A stretch of DNA of 64,000 nt from Streptomyces sp. NBC_00525 (GTDB lineage: Bacteria > Actinomycetota > Actinomycetes > Streptomycetales > Streptomycetaceae): NCBI RefSeq assembly GCF_036346595.1, contig NZ_CP107834.1:2046001-2110000 (forward strand), read 5' to 3'. The notes beneath the pieces were generated by a model, which did not search any database, was not told the DNA's origin, and saw only the letters and a list, made by a program, of their open reading frames with translations. The position numbers were made by a program, and so were the translations under genes. Shown one piece after another: positions 54,499-63,065 of the stretch. The first letter of the stretch is position 1. The number at the start of each line of letters is the position of its first letter.

Positions 54499-56046
54499 AT
54501 GACGAACCCCACGAGCACCACCGCCGCCCCCGGCGCACTCGCCGGACGTCGGGAGTGGACCGCGTTCCTGGTCCTCCTCCTCCCGCTCCTCCTCGTCTCG
54601 ATGGACGTGTCCGTCCTCTTCTTCGCGATCCCGTCCATCGACCGCGACCTCGCCCCGAGCGCCACCCAGCAGCTGTGGATCTTCGATGTGTACGCGTTCG
54701 CCCTGGCCGGCCTCCTCATCACGATGGGCTCGCTGGGCGACCGCATCGGCCGCCGGAAGCTGCTGCTCATCGGGGCCCTGGCCTTCGGCGCGGCCTCGGT
54801 CTGCGCCGCCTACGCGAGCAGCCCGGAGATGCTCATCGCGGCCCGCGCGGTCCTGGGCATCGGCGGGGCGACGCTGATGCCGTCCACCATCGGCCTGGTG
54901 CGCAACATGTTCCGCGACGAGCGGCAGCGGGCGAAGGCGATCGGCATCTGGTCGGGCGCCATGGCCGGCGGGGTCGCGCTCGGCTCGGTGCTCAGCGGGG
55001 TGATGCTGGAGCACTTCTGGTGGGGTTCGGTCTTCCTGATCAACGTGCCTGCGATGCTTCTGCTGCTGGTCCTGGTCCCGCTGCTGGTCCCGGAGTTCAA
55101 GGACCCGAATCCGGGCCGCTTCGACTTCCTGAGCGTGCCGCTGTCCATGGGCACGGTCCTGCCGGTCGTCTACGGCGTCAAGGAGAGCGCCGCCCACGGC
55201 CTGAACGCCGAGCGCGCCCTGATCATCGCCGCCGGGCTCGCCGTCGGCTGGGTCTTCGTCCGCCGCCAGCGCACCCGCCCCGACGCGATGATCAGCCGCG
55301 GGCTGTTCCGCAACCGCGGCTTCGGACTCGGCATCGGGCTGAACGCGCTGGCCGCCTTCGCCATGATGGGCTCGGCCTTCTTCACCACCCAGTACCTGCA
55401 GTCGGTGCTCGGCATGGGCACGCTGGAGGCGGCGCTGTGGAGCCTGGCCCCGTCCCTCGCGGTGGGCGCGGCGGCGCCGACCGCGACCGCGCTGGCCCAG
55501 CGGACCGGGCGCGCCACCGTGGTCTGCGGCGGGTTCGTGACCGGGGCGGCCGGGTTCGCGGTCTTCACCCTGGCCGGGACCGACTCGCTGGCCCTGCTGC
55601 TGATCGGCTCCGCCGTGATGAGCAGCGGCATCGTCGCCGTGATGGCCCTGGTCTCGGACCTGGCGATGGCGGTCAGCCCGGCGGAGAAGGCCGGTTCGGC
55701 CGCCTCGCTCCTGGAGACCGGGCAGGAGTTCGGCGGTGCGCTCGGCATGGCCCTGCTGGGCGCCGTGTCCACCGCGGTCTACCGGGCGGACATGCCCGCC
55801 GCAGCCCCCGAGATCGCCCGCAAGACCCTGCCGGGCGCGCTGGCCACCGGCGACGGCTCGCTGATCACGCTCGGCCGGGAGGCCTTCGTGCACAGCATGC
55901 GGTACGCCTCGGTGACCGGTTCGCTGGTCCTGCTCACCGGTGCGGTGCTGGCGGCGACTTTGCTGCGCCGGGCGGCCCGGTCGGCGCCGGCCGCGCCGGA
56001 GACCGCCGCCGAGGCCCAGGCCCCCGCTCCGGTACCGGCGGTCTGA
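54499..56046 (+). CDS. DHA2-family MFS multidrug efflux transporter
   Basis: Proton-driven exporter of 515 residues with 14 predicted membrane segments, the DHA2 (SmvA/QacA-like) layout. Motif A is in GSLGDRIGRRKLLLIG, motif C-like sequence in SGAMAGGVALGSVLSGVMLE, and acidic membrane-embedded D near LLLVSMDVSVLFFAIPSID. Tail is Ala/Pro-rich. Drug specificity cannot be read. It carries its own putative operators (54453-54487) and is ended by a bidirectional terminator. Confidence 0.9.
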   Translation: MTNPTSTTAAPGALAGRREWTAFLVLLLPLLLVSMDVSVLFFAIPSIDRDLAPSATQQLWIFDVYAFALAGLLITMGSLGDRIGRRKLLLIGALAFGAASVCAAYASSPEMLIAARAVLGIGGATLMPSTIGLVRNMFRDERQRAKAIGIWSGAMAGGVALGSVLSGVMLEHFWWGSVFLINVPAMLLLLVLVPLLVPEFKDPNPGRFDFLSVPLSMGTVLPVVYGVKESAAHGLNAERALIIAAGLAVGWVFVRRQRTRPDAMISRGLFRNRGFGLGIGLNALAAFAMMGSAFFTTQYLQSVLGMGTLEAALWSLAPSLAVGAAAPTATALAQRTGRATVVCGGFVTGAAGFAVFTLAGTDSLALLLIGSAVMSSGIVAVMALVSDLAMAVSPAEKAGSAASLLETGQEFGGALGMALLGAVSTAVYRADMPAAAPEIARKTLPGALATGDGSLITLGREAFVHSMRYASVTGSLVLLTGAVLAATLLRRAARSAPAAPETAAEAQAPAPVPAV

Positions 56047-56088
56047 CGGTGGCGCGGCCGTCGCCGGCGACGGCAGGAGCGACAGCGA

Positions 56089-56120
56089 AGCCCCGGAGTG
56101 TGCTGCCACACTCCGGGGCT
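56089..56120. terminator. Bidirectional terminator between efflux and LPMO genes
   Basis: A 14-base perfect stem AGCCCCGGAGTGTG (56089-56102) with CACACTCCGGGGCT (56107-56120) and a CTGC loop, in a convergent gap of 125 bases. Confidence 0.92.
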
Positions 56121-56171
56121 CGCCGTGCTGCCCGCCGACAGCACGTCAGGATCGGGCGCGGGGCCCGTGCG

Positions 56172-56762
56172 TCAGAACTTCACGTCCGAGCAGGCGTAGA
56201 ACGCGTTGCCCGTGTCCGCGACGTTCCAGACGCTCAGGATGATGTGCTTCCCGGTCTTCTGGGTGGGGATGGTGCCCTGCTGGGTCAGCGTCGACGGGGG
56301 CTGCTTGCCGCCGTACGGCACCGTCATGAAGGGCTGCGACTCCAGGTCGGCGCGGGTGAGCGGCTTGGTGGGGTCCCAGCCGTTCTTGGTGATGTAGTAG
56401 CGGAAGTCCGACGTGGCGTGGCGGGCGGTGAACTGCCAGCGGAAGCTGAAGCCCTGGCCCGCCGTCACCTTGGTCGCCGGCCAGTTGCCGCCGCGCGGGT
56501 CGTCGAGCTGGGCGAACGAACCGTTGCCGCCGGAACAGATCTTCCCGTCCGCCGGTCCGGCCGCCGGGAAGCCCTTGGGGCCCTCGACGCTCTGCGGCTC
56601 CCACTGGATGTTGCCGCAGCCGGTCACCGTGCCGTTGGCGCACAGCTTCTGGCGGCTGATCGGGTTGTCCGTGTAGCCGTGGCTGCTGGCGCTGCCGGTC
56701 GCGAACATCGAGACGCCCGCTACCGCGAGACCGACCAGGGCCGCGCTTGTCTTCATACGCAT
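56172..56762 (-). CDS. Secreted AA10 lytic polysaccharide monooxygenase / chitin-binding protein
   Basis: A 196-residue precursor whose signal peptide (MRMKTSAALVGLAVAGVSMF...) is cut before H28 in SASSHGYTD, leaving the N-terminal histidine of the copper brace; the second histidine is H115 in TARHATSD. Four cysteines and a WNVADTGNAFYACSDVKF C-terminus match AA10 family (CHB-type) proteins that bind and oxidatively cleave chitin. The start at 56762 has GAGGAG nine bases upstream; ATG two codons later is possible. Two DasR-type boxes lie 70-120 bases upstream. No cellulose- or chitin-binding module is attached. Confidence 0.93.
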   Translation of the reverse strand: MRMKTSAALVGLAVAGVSMFATGSASSHGYTDNPISRQKLCANGTVTGCGNIQWEPQSVEGPKGFPAAGPADGKICSGGNGSFAQLDDPRGGNWPATKVTAGQGFSFRWQFTARHATSDFRYYITKNGWDPTKPLTRADLESQPFMTVPYGGKQPPSTLTQQGTIPTQKTGKHIILSVWNVADTGNAFYACSDVKF

Positions 56763-56831
56763 GTGATGACGCTCCTCGGATGTGGGGGGAGGTGGGGGTC
56801 CTCCATGGGGAGTGCGCGTACGTATGTCCTT

Positions 56832-56882
56832 TGGTCTGGACCAGTTCAGGCTAGGGACACGTCGTGGACATGTCCAGACCAA
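56832..56882. promoter_or_regulatory. Pair of DasR-type boxes upstream of the LPMO gene
   Basis: TGGTCTGGACCA (56832-56843) and, on the opposite strand, TTGGTCTGGACA (56882-56871). Both fit the dre half-site TGGTCTnGAC, and they resemble the 12-base direct repeats described for Streptomyces chitinase promoters. Control by DasR and chitin-derived sugars is therefore expected. Confidence 0.85.
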
Positions 56883-56927
56883 TGAGCGCCGGACTCCGCT
56901 TGCCCCCGAAACCTCCCCGCCACCTCC

Positions 56928-58763
56928 TCAGACGCCGTCTCCGCCGGTCCGTCCCGTGTAGAACGCCACCGTCAGGTCCTTGACGAGCAGCTTGCGTTCG
57001 TAGTCGTCGAGCTCGACCAGGCCGCGCTCCGTCAGCCGGGTCACGGTGTCGTCCACCGCGTCGACGACCGAGGTCAGGACGCTGTCCCGGTGCTGCGCGT
57101 CGATGGCCGCGATCCGCCGCCGCTGCATGGCCGCCGCCACCTCCGGCGCGTACTCGATGCCGGTCGGCTGCGCCGAGTACACCTCGATGCCGACGGGTTC
57201 GCAGTCCGCCTTCAGCATCCGGGTCAGCGCGTCACCGACCGCCTCCGCGTTGCGCAGGGTGTGCGCGTCCTCGTGGAAGGCGTCGGCGGGCAGCTGGGAC
57301 AGGACCCGCGCCATCGCGGCCTCGACCTGCTCGCGCAGATACGTCTCGTGGTCCTCGACCCCGAGCGCCGCCCGCACGGTGTCCTTGACCCGCCACACCA
57401 CCTGGACGACGACCCGCAGCGCGGTGCCGTTCGCGTCCACGGCGGGCAGCGGCTCACTGCGCCAGTGCCGCAGCCGCACGTCCACCCGGCGGCGCAGCAA
57501 CAGCGGGCTGATCCACATCAGCCCGGTCCGCCGCACGGTGCCCCGGTACTGCCCGAAGAGCGTGAGCACCCAGGCGTGGCCGACCCGGCCCCGGCTCAGG
57601 CCGCCGAGCGCGAACAGCACCGCGGCGCCCAGGAACACCAGCGCCGCCCAGGCGCCCGTGCCGAGCCCGTCGTACGGTCGCGGGCCGAGTCCGAACCGGG
57701 CCAGGACGGCGGCCGGCACCACCCCGGTCCACCACAGCACGGCGGCCGACGCCGCGATCCCGCCGGACCCGGTGAGCAGCGCGGCCCAGCCGGGCAGCGC
57801 CGGTCCGGGCCGCTCCCGCAGCCGGGGGTCGGCGTCGGGCGCGGGTCGCGTCGGCGGCCGCACCTGACCGCTCCTGGGCACGGGGGGCCGCCGCACGACG
57901 GAGGGCGCGGCGGCCTGCCGGTCCTCCCGGAAGAGGAGGTGCACGGGGATGGAGGCGGTGCGCTCGCCGCCGATGACGGCCTGGTGGCGCCCGCTGTCCC
58001 GGAGCGGATCGGGCCGGGGCGCGGCGTCGGCCCCGGACGCGGCCCCGGACAGCACGAGAACGGGTTCGGCGACGGGGGCCACCTCGCTTACGGCCTCGGC
58101 CTCGGCCTCTCCCACGACCCCGGCCGCGCTCACCGTCTCGCTGACGGCCTCGGCCTCGGTCCGGTTCTCGGTCGCGGCCCCGGTCACGACCTCGTTCGCG
58201 GCCTCCGCCCCGGCAGCGGCGGCGGGCCGCTCGTCCTCGGCAGGCCGTTCGTCCCCGGTGGCCGGCTCGCGCTCGCCGCTCTCCGCAGAGCGTGCCTCCT
58301 CCTTCGGCGCCGGAACCGACGCCGAGGGGACCGACGCCGAAGGGACCGACACCGACGCCGACGTGGCGCCCAGCGGGGTGGCCTCGACCGGCGTGAGGTC
58401 GAGGACCAGGTCGACGGCGTCGTCGGGCTCCCGGCTCGCGGGCGGGGTCGCCTCCGGCACCTCGACCACCACCTCGCCGCCGGCCTCCGGGACGGACACG
58501 GAGACCGGTGCGAACAGCGGGGGCGCCTCGCGCGAGGGCCCGCCGCCGTCCCGGCCGGGCACCCTGCCCTTCACCGGCAGCCCGTCGGCCACCGGCGCCG
58601 CGTCCGGTCCGGCGGCGCCCGCCGCCCACGCGTCCGTGACGCTGCCCGCGCCGCCCGGTCCGACCCACTCCCGTACCGGGACCGTCCCGTACCGCTCCTC
58701 CCCGTACTCCGTCTGCTGGCCGTCCTCCGGGTTTCCGGAGCTGTCCGACACCGTGGTTCGCAT
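56928..58763 (-). CDS. SPFH/band-7 membrane protein with long disordered N-terminus
   Basis: A 611-residue protein. Residues 1-320 are low-complexity, rich in Ala, Pro, Glu and Val, with repeats such as ASVSVPSASVPSASVP, and look disordered and cytoplasmic. Two membrane segments follow (about 325-352 and 370-388), then a band-7 domain (about 395-600) with GQYRGTVRRTGLMWISPLLLRRRVDVR and YLREQVEAAMARVLSQLP. Such proteins organise membrane microdomains. The start at 58763 is set by GGAGG; ATG 58778 is weaker. The upstream peptidoglycan-binding gene ends 25 bases away, so the two form an operon. Confidence 0.85.
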   Translation of the reverse strand: MRTTVSDSSGNPEDGQQTEYGEERYGTVPVREWVGPGGAGSVTDAWAAGAAGPDAAPVADGLPVKGRVPGRDGGGPSREAPPLFAPVSVSVPEAGGEVVVEVPEATPPASREPDDAVDLVLDLTPVEATPLGATSASVSVPSASVPSASVPAPKEEARSAESGEREPATGDERPAEDERPAAAAGAEAANEVVTGAATENRTEAEAVSETVSAAGVVGEAEAEAVSEVAPVAEPVLVLSGAASGADAAPRPDPLRDSGRHQAVIGGERTASIPVHLLFREDRQAAAPSVVRRPPVPRSGQVRPPTRPAPDADPRLRERPGPALPGWAALLTGSGGIAASAAVLWWTGVVPAAVLARFGLGPRPYDGLGTGAWAALVFLGAAVLFALGGLSRGRVGHAWVLTLFGQYRGTVRRTGLMWISPLLLRRRVDVRLRHWRSEPLPAVDANGTALRVVVQVVWRVKDTVRAALGVEDHETYLREQVEAAMARVLSQLPADAFHEDAHTLRNAEAVGDALTRMLKADCEPVGIEVYSAQPTGIEYAPEVAAAMQRRRIAAIDAQHRDSVLTSVVDAVDDTVTRLTERGLVELDDYERKLLVKDLTVAFYTGRTGGDGV

Positions 58764-58788
58764 TACCGCCTCCGTCATGTGCGTCGTG

Positions 58789-60174
58789 TCACGCGAAGAG
58801 TCGCCGCCAGGTCTCCGGGCCCGGATAGCCGTCCGCCTCCCGGCCCCGCCATCCCTGGGCCTTCTGGAACGCCTCGACATTGCGCCGGTCCGCCTCGGTC
58901 CACCGGGGGTCGGGGCCCGAGCGGTAGTGCGCGCCGTATCCCTTCTTCACCAACTGTTTTCCGAGGTTCTCGACATGGCCGCTGACCTGACCCGGCCGGA
59001 AATAGCCCCGTCCGGGGAAGGCCGGGACCGCCTTCGAACCGCTCTGCCCGCCCGCGGCGGGGATGTCGCGGCCGGTTCCGGTCACCAGCCGCTGCCAGGT
59101 GTCGGGGCCGGGGATGCCGTCGGCCTCGGCGCCCTTCCAGCCCTGGGCCCGCTGGAACGCCCGGGTGGCGTTGCGGTCGGCGGCGGTCCACAGGGGGCCC
59201 GGACCGACCTTGTAGAAGCGCCGGCCGCCCCGGCCGACGAGCATGGTGCCGAGCCGGGTGACCTGGGTGTTGTTCGTGCCGGGACCGAACTTCGTCGCAC
59301 CGGGGAACGGCGCGGTGGTGGCCTCGCTGCCGGAGTTCCCGGTGGCCAGGCCCTTGTACCGGTAGGCGACGTAGCTCGCCGAGTTGGTCCAGTACGCCAT
59401 GGGCGTCGTCTGCTTGCGGGTGCTCGGCTTGGTCTGCTCGTACGCCGTGTAATGGGTGTGCGTGTGGTCGGTCCAGCCGCCGAAGATCGTGACGTGCGAG
59501 CCCTGGGCCGGGTCGGCGAGGTTGTGGAAGAGCAGGATGTCGCCGGGTTGCAGGTCCTCGCGGGCGATGCGGGTGCCGTACGCGGCGAGGCTGCCGGTCC
59601 ACTCGTTGCCCGGCAGGTTCCAGGCCATCGAGACATAGCCGGAGCAGTCCTGCCGGTAGCCGTCCGTCCAGTACGTCGACATGCTGTACGGGACCTTCGC
59701 GGCGACCCACTTCTTGGCCCGGTTGATGATCTCGGTCCGGGTGGTCGCCGGCAGTACGGGCGCCGCCGGGGACGACAGGCTCGTCCCGGTCTCCGCCGCC
59801 CCCGCGTCAGCCGCCCCGGAGGCCCCGGTCCCCGGCGCGTCGGCCCCCGGCGCCTCCGCGCCCGGCGAACCGGTTCCTCGCAGCGGGCCCGGCATGCCCT
59901 GCGGGCTGTCCGGGAACGGGGAGAGCCCGGCCGGCACCCCCGTACCGGGCACCGGGGCCGGGTCGGCCGGGGCGCCGAAGGACTCGGCGATCCCACCGCC
60001 GAGCACCACCCCGGCCGCGGTGACCAGGACCATCGCGCGCCGCGCGCCGTGTGCGGCGGGATTTCCTCCGTATCGCGTGGGCAGTCCCCCGGCGGCGGTC
60101 CGCCGCTGGGCGGCGCACCCCGGGCAGGGACAGTCGGTGGCGGGTACGTACTCCTCGAAGGCCGGCACGGTCAT
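58789..60174 (-). CDS. NlpC/P60-type peptidase with two peptidoglycan-binding repeats
   Basis: A 461-residue membrane-anchored protein with a cytoplasmic N-terminus holding a CxCxxC cluster (C15, C17, C20) that could bind zinc, a single span (about 48-65) and an extracellular Pro/Gly/Ala region. The peptidase-like domain (about 145-260) has catalytic-type C177 in RQDCSGYVSMAW and H227 in GSHVTIFGG. Two repeats of about 66 residues follow (FGPGTNNTQVTRLG... and FRPGQVSGHVENLG...), each ending W(K/R)G(A/R)EADG(I/Y)PGP(D/E)TW(Q/R)RL, probably wall-binding. It should cleave or bind peptidoglycan and is the first gene of the operon with the SPFH gene. Confidence 0.85.
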   Translation of the reverse strand: MTVPAFEEYVPATDCPCPGCAAQRRTAAGGLPTRYGGNPAAHGARRAMVLVTAAGVVLGGGIAESFGAPADPAPVPGTGVPAGLSPFPDSPQGMPGPLRGTGSPGAEAPGADAPGTGASGAADAGAAETGTSLSSPAAPVLPATTRTEIINRAKKWVAAKVPYSMSTYWTDGYRQDCSGYVSMAWNLPGNEWTGSLAAYGTRIAREDLQPGDILLFHNLADPAQGSHVTIFGGWTDHTHTHYTAYEQTKPSTRKQTTPMAYWTNSASYVAYRYKGLATGNSGSEATTAPFPGATKFGPGTNNTQVTRLGTMLVGRGGRRFYKVGPGPLWTAADRNATRAFQRAQGWKGAEADGIPGPDTWQRLVTGTGRDIPAAGGQSGSKAVPAFPGRGYFRPGQVSGHVENLGKQLVKKGYGAHYRSGPDPRWTEADRRNVEAFQKAQGWRGREADGYPGPETWRRLFA

Positions 60175-60355
60175 GCGATCCCCTCCGCAGTCGTCAAGAT
60201 CCTCGGGCCATCTGCTCGGGCGTCAGTGTGGCAACAGTCACGACATACCGCAGTTTGACGGATAGAAGGGAAAAAACGACCATCCGACAGGCCGGGAGAC
60301 GACACAGCGGTCGGGAGCACCGCTCGGGATCGGGTAGAGTTCTCGACGTCAGCAG

Positions 60356-60429
60356 GCGCCGCTAGCTCAGTTGGTTAGAGCAGCTGACTCTTAATCAGCG
60401 GGTCCGGGGTTCGAGTCCCTGGCGGCGCA
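60356..60429 (+). tRNA. tRNA-Lys (anticodon CTT), copy 3
   Basis: Identical to the copies at 44150 and 54294. Probable -10 TAGAGT at 60335-60340, 15 bases upstream. Followed by its own terminator. Confidence 0.97.
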
Positions 60430-60436
60430 CAGACAG

Positions 60437-60471
60437 TCAAGGCCCCCTCGCTCCGCGCGAGGGGGCCTTGA
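60437..60471. terminator. Terminator after tRNA-Lys copy 3
   Basis: A 14-base perfect stem TCAAGGCCCCCTCG (60437-60450) with CGAGGGGGCCTTGA (60458-60471), followed by TGTTTTT. Confidence 0.93.
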
Positions 60472-60724
60472 TGTTTTTCGGGCCGTCCGCACGCTCGACG
60501 CCTGCGGAGGGTGACCGGTTATCGGCGTACCGTCAGAATGCGGGTGGGCCGGCGGGGCTCGTCCCCCTACAGTGGGGCGTGCGGCGGACCCGGGTGTTCC
60601 GGAGTCCGCCCGGTGGGTCTCCCGCGTCCGTGCCGGGCCACTCCCGCGGCCCGCGCACCGCGGTCGAGGACCGGCCCGGCCGCCACCCGGTGACGGGCGG
60701 CGGCCGGGCCGGGTACCGAACGGG

Positions 60725-61456
60725 TCAGGCGGCCCCCGCCAGGGCCTTCGCGCTCGCGGCCTCGCCCGTCGGCGCCGTACCGGCGGGTTTCTCCGCGGTG
60801 AGGTAGGCCGAGACGACCACGTTCGCGGTGTACGAGCGGGACTCCTGGTCGTACGTGCCGCCGCAGGTGATCAGCCGCAGCTCCGCCCGGCCGTCCTTGC
60901 GGGGCCCGTACGCCTTCTGCGCGTCGAACCGTGTCCGGGTGAGGACCTGCACGTCGTCGATGGTGAACTCGGCGACCGTGCCGTCGGTGCGGGTGACGTC
61001 CACCTTCGCGCCGGGGCGGGCGGCGCTGAGTCCGTAGAAGACGGCCGGTTTGGTCTCGGTGTCGACATGGCCGACGAACAGGGCGGGACCGGCCGCGCCG
61101 GGCTCGGTGCCGGCCCCGTACCAGCCGACCGTCTGGGGCGTGTCGAAGGACGGCGGCTCGATGGCGCCGTCCGCGTCCAGGCCGCGCGGGACGACGGGGG
61201 CCCGGACGCCGATCGACGGAATCTCGACGCTCTTCGGCGCGACGCCCCCGATCGGCTCGTGCGCCGGGGGCAGCGGTACGCCGAGCGGGCGCCCCACGGC
61301 GGCGACGTCGCCGGTCGTCGGGGCGGAGCCGATGCCCGAGCCGTCGGTGATGCCGCGCCCCCACAGCCACAGGCCCAGCAGGATGACCGCCCAGGCCACT
61401 CCGGTCAGCAGTCTGCCGCGCCCCGCCGAGCCCTCCGAGCCCTCCGGTGCCGTCAT
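60725..61456 (-). CDS. Class F sortase
   Basis: Membrane-anchored transpeptidase of 243 residues. A cytoplasmic tail and one span (about 17-34) precede the sortase barrel with H130 in LFVGHVDT, the catalytic C198 in LRLITCGG and R207 in ESRSYTANVVV. It should attach exported proteins to peptidoglycan or other amines. Its start is one base from the stop of the upstream secreted-protein gene (TGACATG), so the two are translationally coupled. The LARTG-bearing protein at the window end is a conceivable substrate although housekeeping class E sortases usually handle LAxTG signals. Confidence 0.9.
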   Translation of the reverse strand: MTAPEGSEGSAGRGRLLTGVAWAVILLGLWLWGRGITDGSGIGSAPTTGDVAAVGRPLGVPLPPAHEPIGGVAPKSVEIPSIGVRAPVVPRGLDADGAIEPPSFDTPQTVGWYGAGTEPGAAGPALFVGHVDTETKPAVFYGLSAARPGAKVDVTRTDGTVAEFTIDDVQVLTRTRFDAQKAYGPRKDGRAELRLITCGGTYDQESRSYTANVVVSAYLTAEKPAGTAPTGEAASAKALAGAA

Positions 61457-61457
61457 G

Positions 61458-62018
61458 TCAGTCGGCCGCCGGACGTCGGCGGCGCACCCCGCGGAAGGCG
61501 ACGGCGGCGGCCGCGACGGCGGCCAGGCCGAAGCCGATGACCTCCTGGGTGGTGCCGGGGCCGTCCTGTTCGGCGGTGTCGCTCGCGAGCACGGCGGTGC
61601 CGCCGCCGCCCGCGTGGACCGGGGCGACGGGCATGGGCCGGGAGCGGTGGACGACGGTGAGGGTGGCCGTCACCGTGGTGTGCTTGTCGTCCTTGCAGAC
61701 CGCCCGCACGTCGTAGTCGCCCGGCTCCGCGTCGGCGCGGACCCTGGCCTCGGCGTAGAGCGTGCGGTCGCCGCCGGACGAGAACCGTGCCTCGGAGACG
61801 AAGGCGTCGGAGCTCCCCTTGGCCTCCTTGGCCTTGCAGCCGGCCAGCTCCAGCTCGACCTCACCGCCCGGCGCGAGGGACGACGGGGTGACCGACAGGG
61901 TGACGCGGGACCGTGAGTCCTCGTGGCCGGAGCCGGATTCGGCCAGTGCCGCCGGGACGGGCACCACGGTCGCCGCGGCCACTGCGACGGCACAGAACGT
62001 AAGGGGTATGGAACGCAT
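61458..62018 (-). CDS. Exported protein with C-terminal membrane anchor, coupled to the sortase
   Basis: A 186-residue exported protein: signal peptide to about residue 26 (VPVPAALAES), a beta-sandwich-like domain (SRVTLSVTPSSLAPGGEVELELAGCK; two cysteines), and a hydrophobic tail with basic end (VIGFGLAAVAAAAVAFRGVRRRR). No LPxTG or LAxTG motif precedes the tail; the closest stretch is GTTQEVIGFG. It is therefore either a tail-anchored membrane protein or a substrate with a non-standard signal. Coupling to the sortase suggests a shared function. Confidence 0.8.
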   Translation of the reverse strand: MRSIPLTFCAVAVAAATVVPVPAALAESGSGHEDSRSRVTLSVTPSSLAPGGEVELELAGCKAKEAKGSSDAFVSEARFSSGGDRTLYAEARVRADAEPGDYDVRAVCKDDKHTTVTATLTVVHRSRPMPVAPVHAGGGGTAVLASDTAEQDGPGTTQEVIGFGLAAVAAAAVAFRGVRRRRPAAD

Positions 62019-62153
62019 CGTGAACCTCCTGATGGCAGGTTCACGCGCGCCCGGCCCTTCCGCATCCGCAGCGCGGAGGCGTTGGGCCGGTGGAGTGGGC
62101 GTACGGGGGAGGCGGGCGCGTTACGGCCCGCTCCCCCGGTCCGGGGCCCGGTG

Positions 62154-62942
62154 TCAGCTCGGGTCGACGAGCTCGACCAGGTCCGCGATGGAGTCGACCA
62201 CCGTGGACGGGCGGAACGGGTACTTGTCGATGTCGGCGACCGTGGTGAGCCCGGTGAGCACCAGGAAGGTCTGCATGCCGGCCTCCAGGCCCGCCAGCAC
62301 ATCGGTGTCCATCCGGTCGCCGATCATGGCGCTGGACTCGGAGTGCGCGCCGATCGCGTTGAGGCCGGTGCGCATCATCAGCGGGTTCGGCTTGCCCGCG
62401 AAGTACGGCGCCTTGCCCGTCGCCTTGGTGATCAGGGCGGCGACGGAGCCGGTGGCGGGCAGCGGGCCCTCGGCGGACGGGCCGGTCTCGTCCGGGTTGG
62501 TGCAGATGAACCGGGCGCCGGCGTTGATCAGCCGGATCGCCTTGGTGAGCGCCTCGAAGGAGTACGTACGCGTCTCGCCGAGCACCACGTAGTCGGGGTC
62601 GTGGTCGGTGAGGACGTAGCCGATGTCGTGCAGCGCGGTGGTGAGCCCGGCCTCGCCGATCACGTACGCCGTGCCGCCGGGGCGCTGGTCGTCCAGGAAC
62701 TGGGCGGTGGCGAGCGCGGAGGTCCAGATGTTGTCCACGGGCACGTCCAGGCCCATGCGCTGGAGGCGGGCGTGCAGGTCGCGCGCGGTGTAGATCGAGT
62801 TGTTCGTCAGGACCAGGAAGGGCAGCCCCGAATCACGCAGCCGCTTGATGAAGGCATCGGCGCCGGGGATCGGGGTGCCCTCGTGGATGAGGACGCCGTC
62901 CATGTCGGTGAGCCAGGACGAGATCGGCTTGCGCTCTGCCAT
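62154..62942 (-). CDS. HAD-IIA family sugar-phosphatase-like hydrolase
   Basis: A 262-residue cytoplasmic phosphatase of the NagD/pyridoxal phosphatase type. D13 and D15 in LTDMDGVLIH are the nucleophile and acid; LVLTNNS carries the second motif, K in TNPDETG/AGKPNPLMM the third, and GDRMDTDVLAG the metal-binding aspartates. The C2-type cap occupies about 80-180. Start at 62942 (MAERKPISS) is set by GGAG eight bases upstream. The substrate is unknown; NagD relatives accept nucleotides, sugar phosphates and pyridoxal phosphate. Confidence 0.92.
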   Translation of the reverse strand: MAERKPISSWLTDMDGVLIHEGTPIPGADAFIKRLRDSGLPFLVLTNNSIYTARDLHARLQRMGLDVPVDNIWTSALATAQFLDDQRPGGTAYVIGEAGLTTALHDIGYVLTDHDPDYVVLGETRTYSFEALTKAIRLINAGARFICTNPDETGPSAEGPLPATGSVAALITKATGKAPYFAGKPNPLMMRTGLNAIGAHSESSAMIGDRMDTDVLAGLEAGMQTFLVLTGLTTVADIDKYPFRPSTVVDSIADLVELVDPS

Positions 62943-63065
62943 TGTGGGACTCCAGTTGCCGTACGCCAGGTGCGGGGACGCCGGCGGCACCGCGTTGTGC
63001 AGCGCCGACGCCCCAGAGTTTAGGCGGAGTGTCCGGTCCGGAGGTAACGGCCGACCGTCTGGTGA

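Noticed and set aside
44150..60434. Integrated mobile element at the tRNA-Lys genes
   Set aside because: No integrase, excisionase, replication or transfer genes lie near any of the three copies, and each tRNA is intact with its own terminator; the repeat is the tRNA itself with short flanks.
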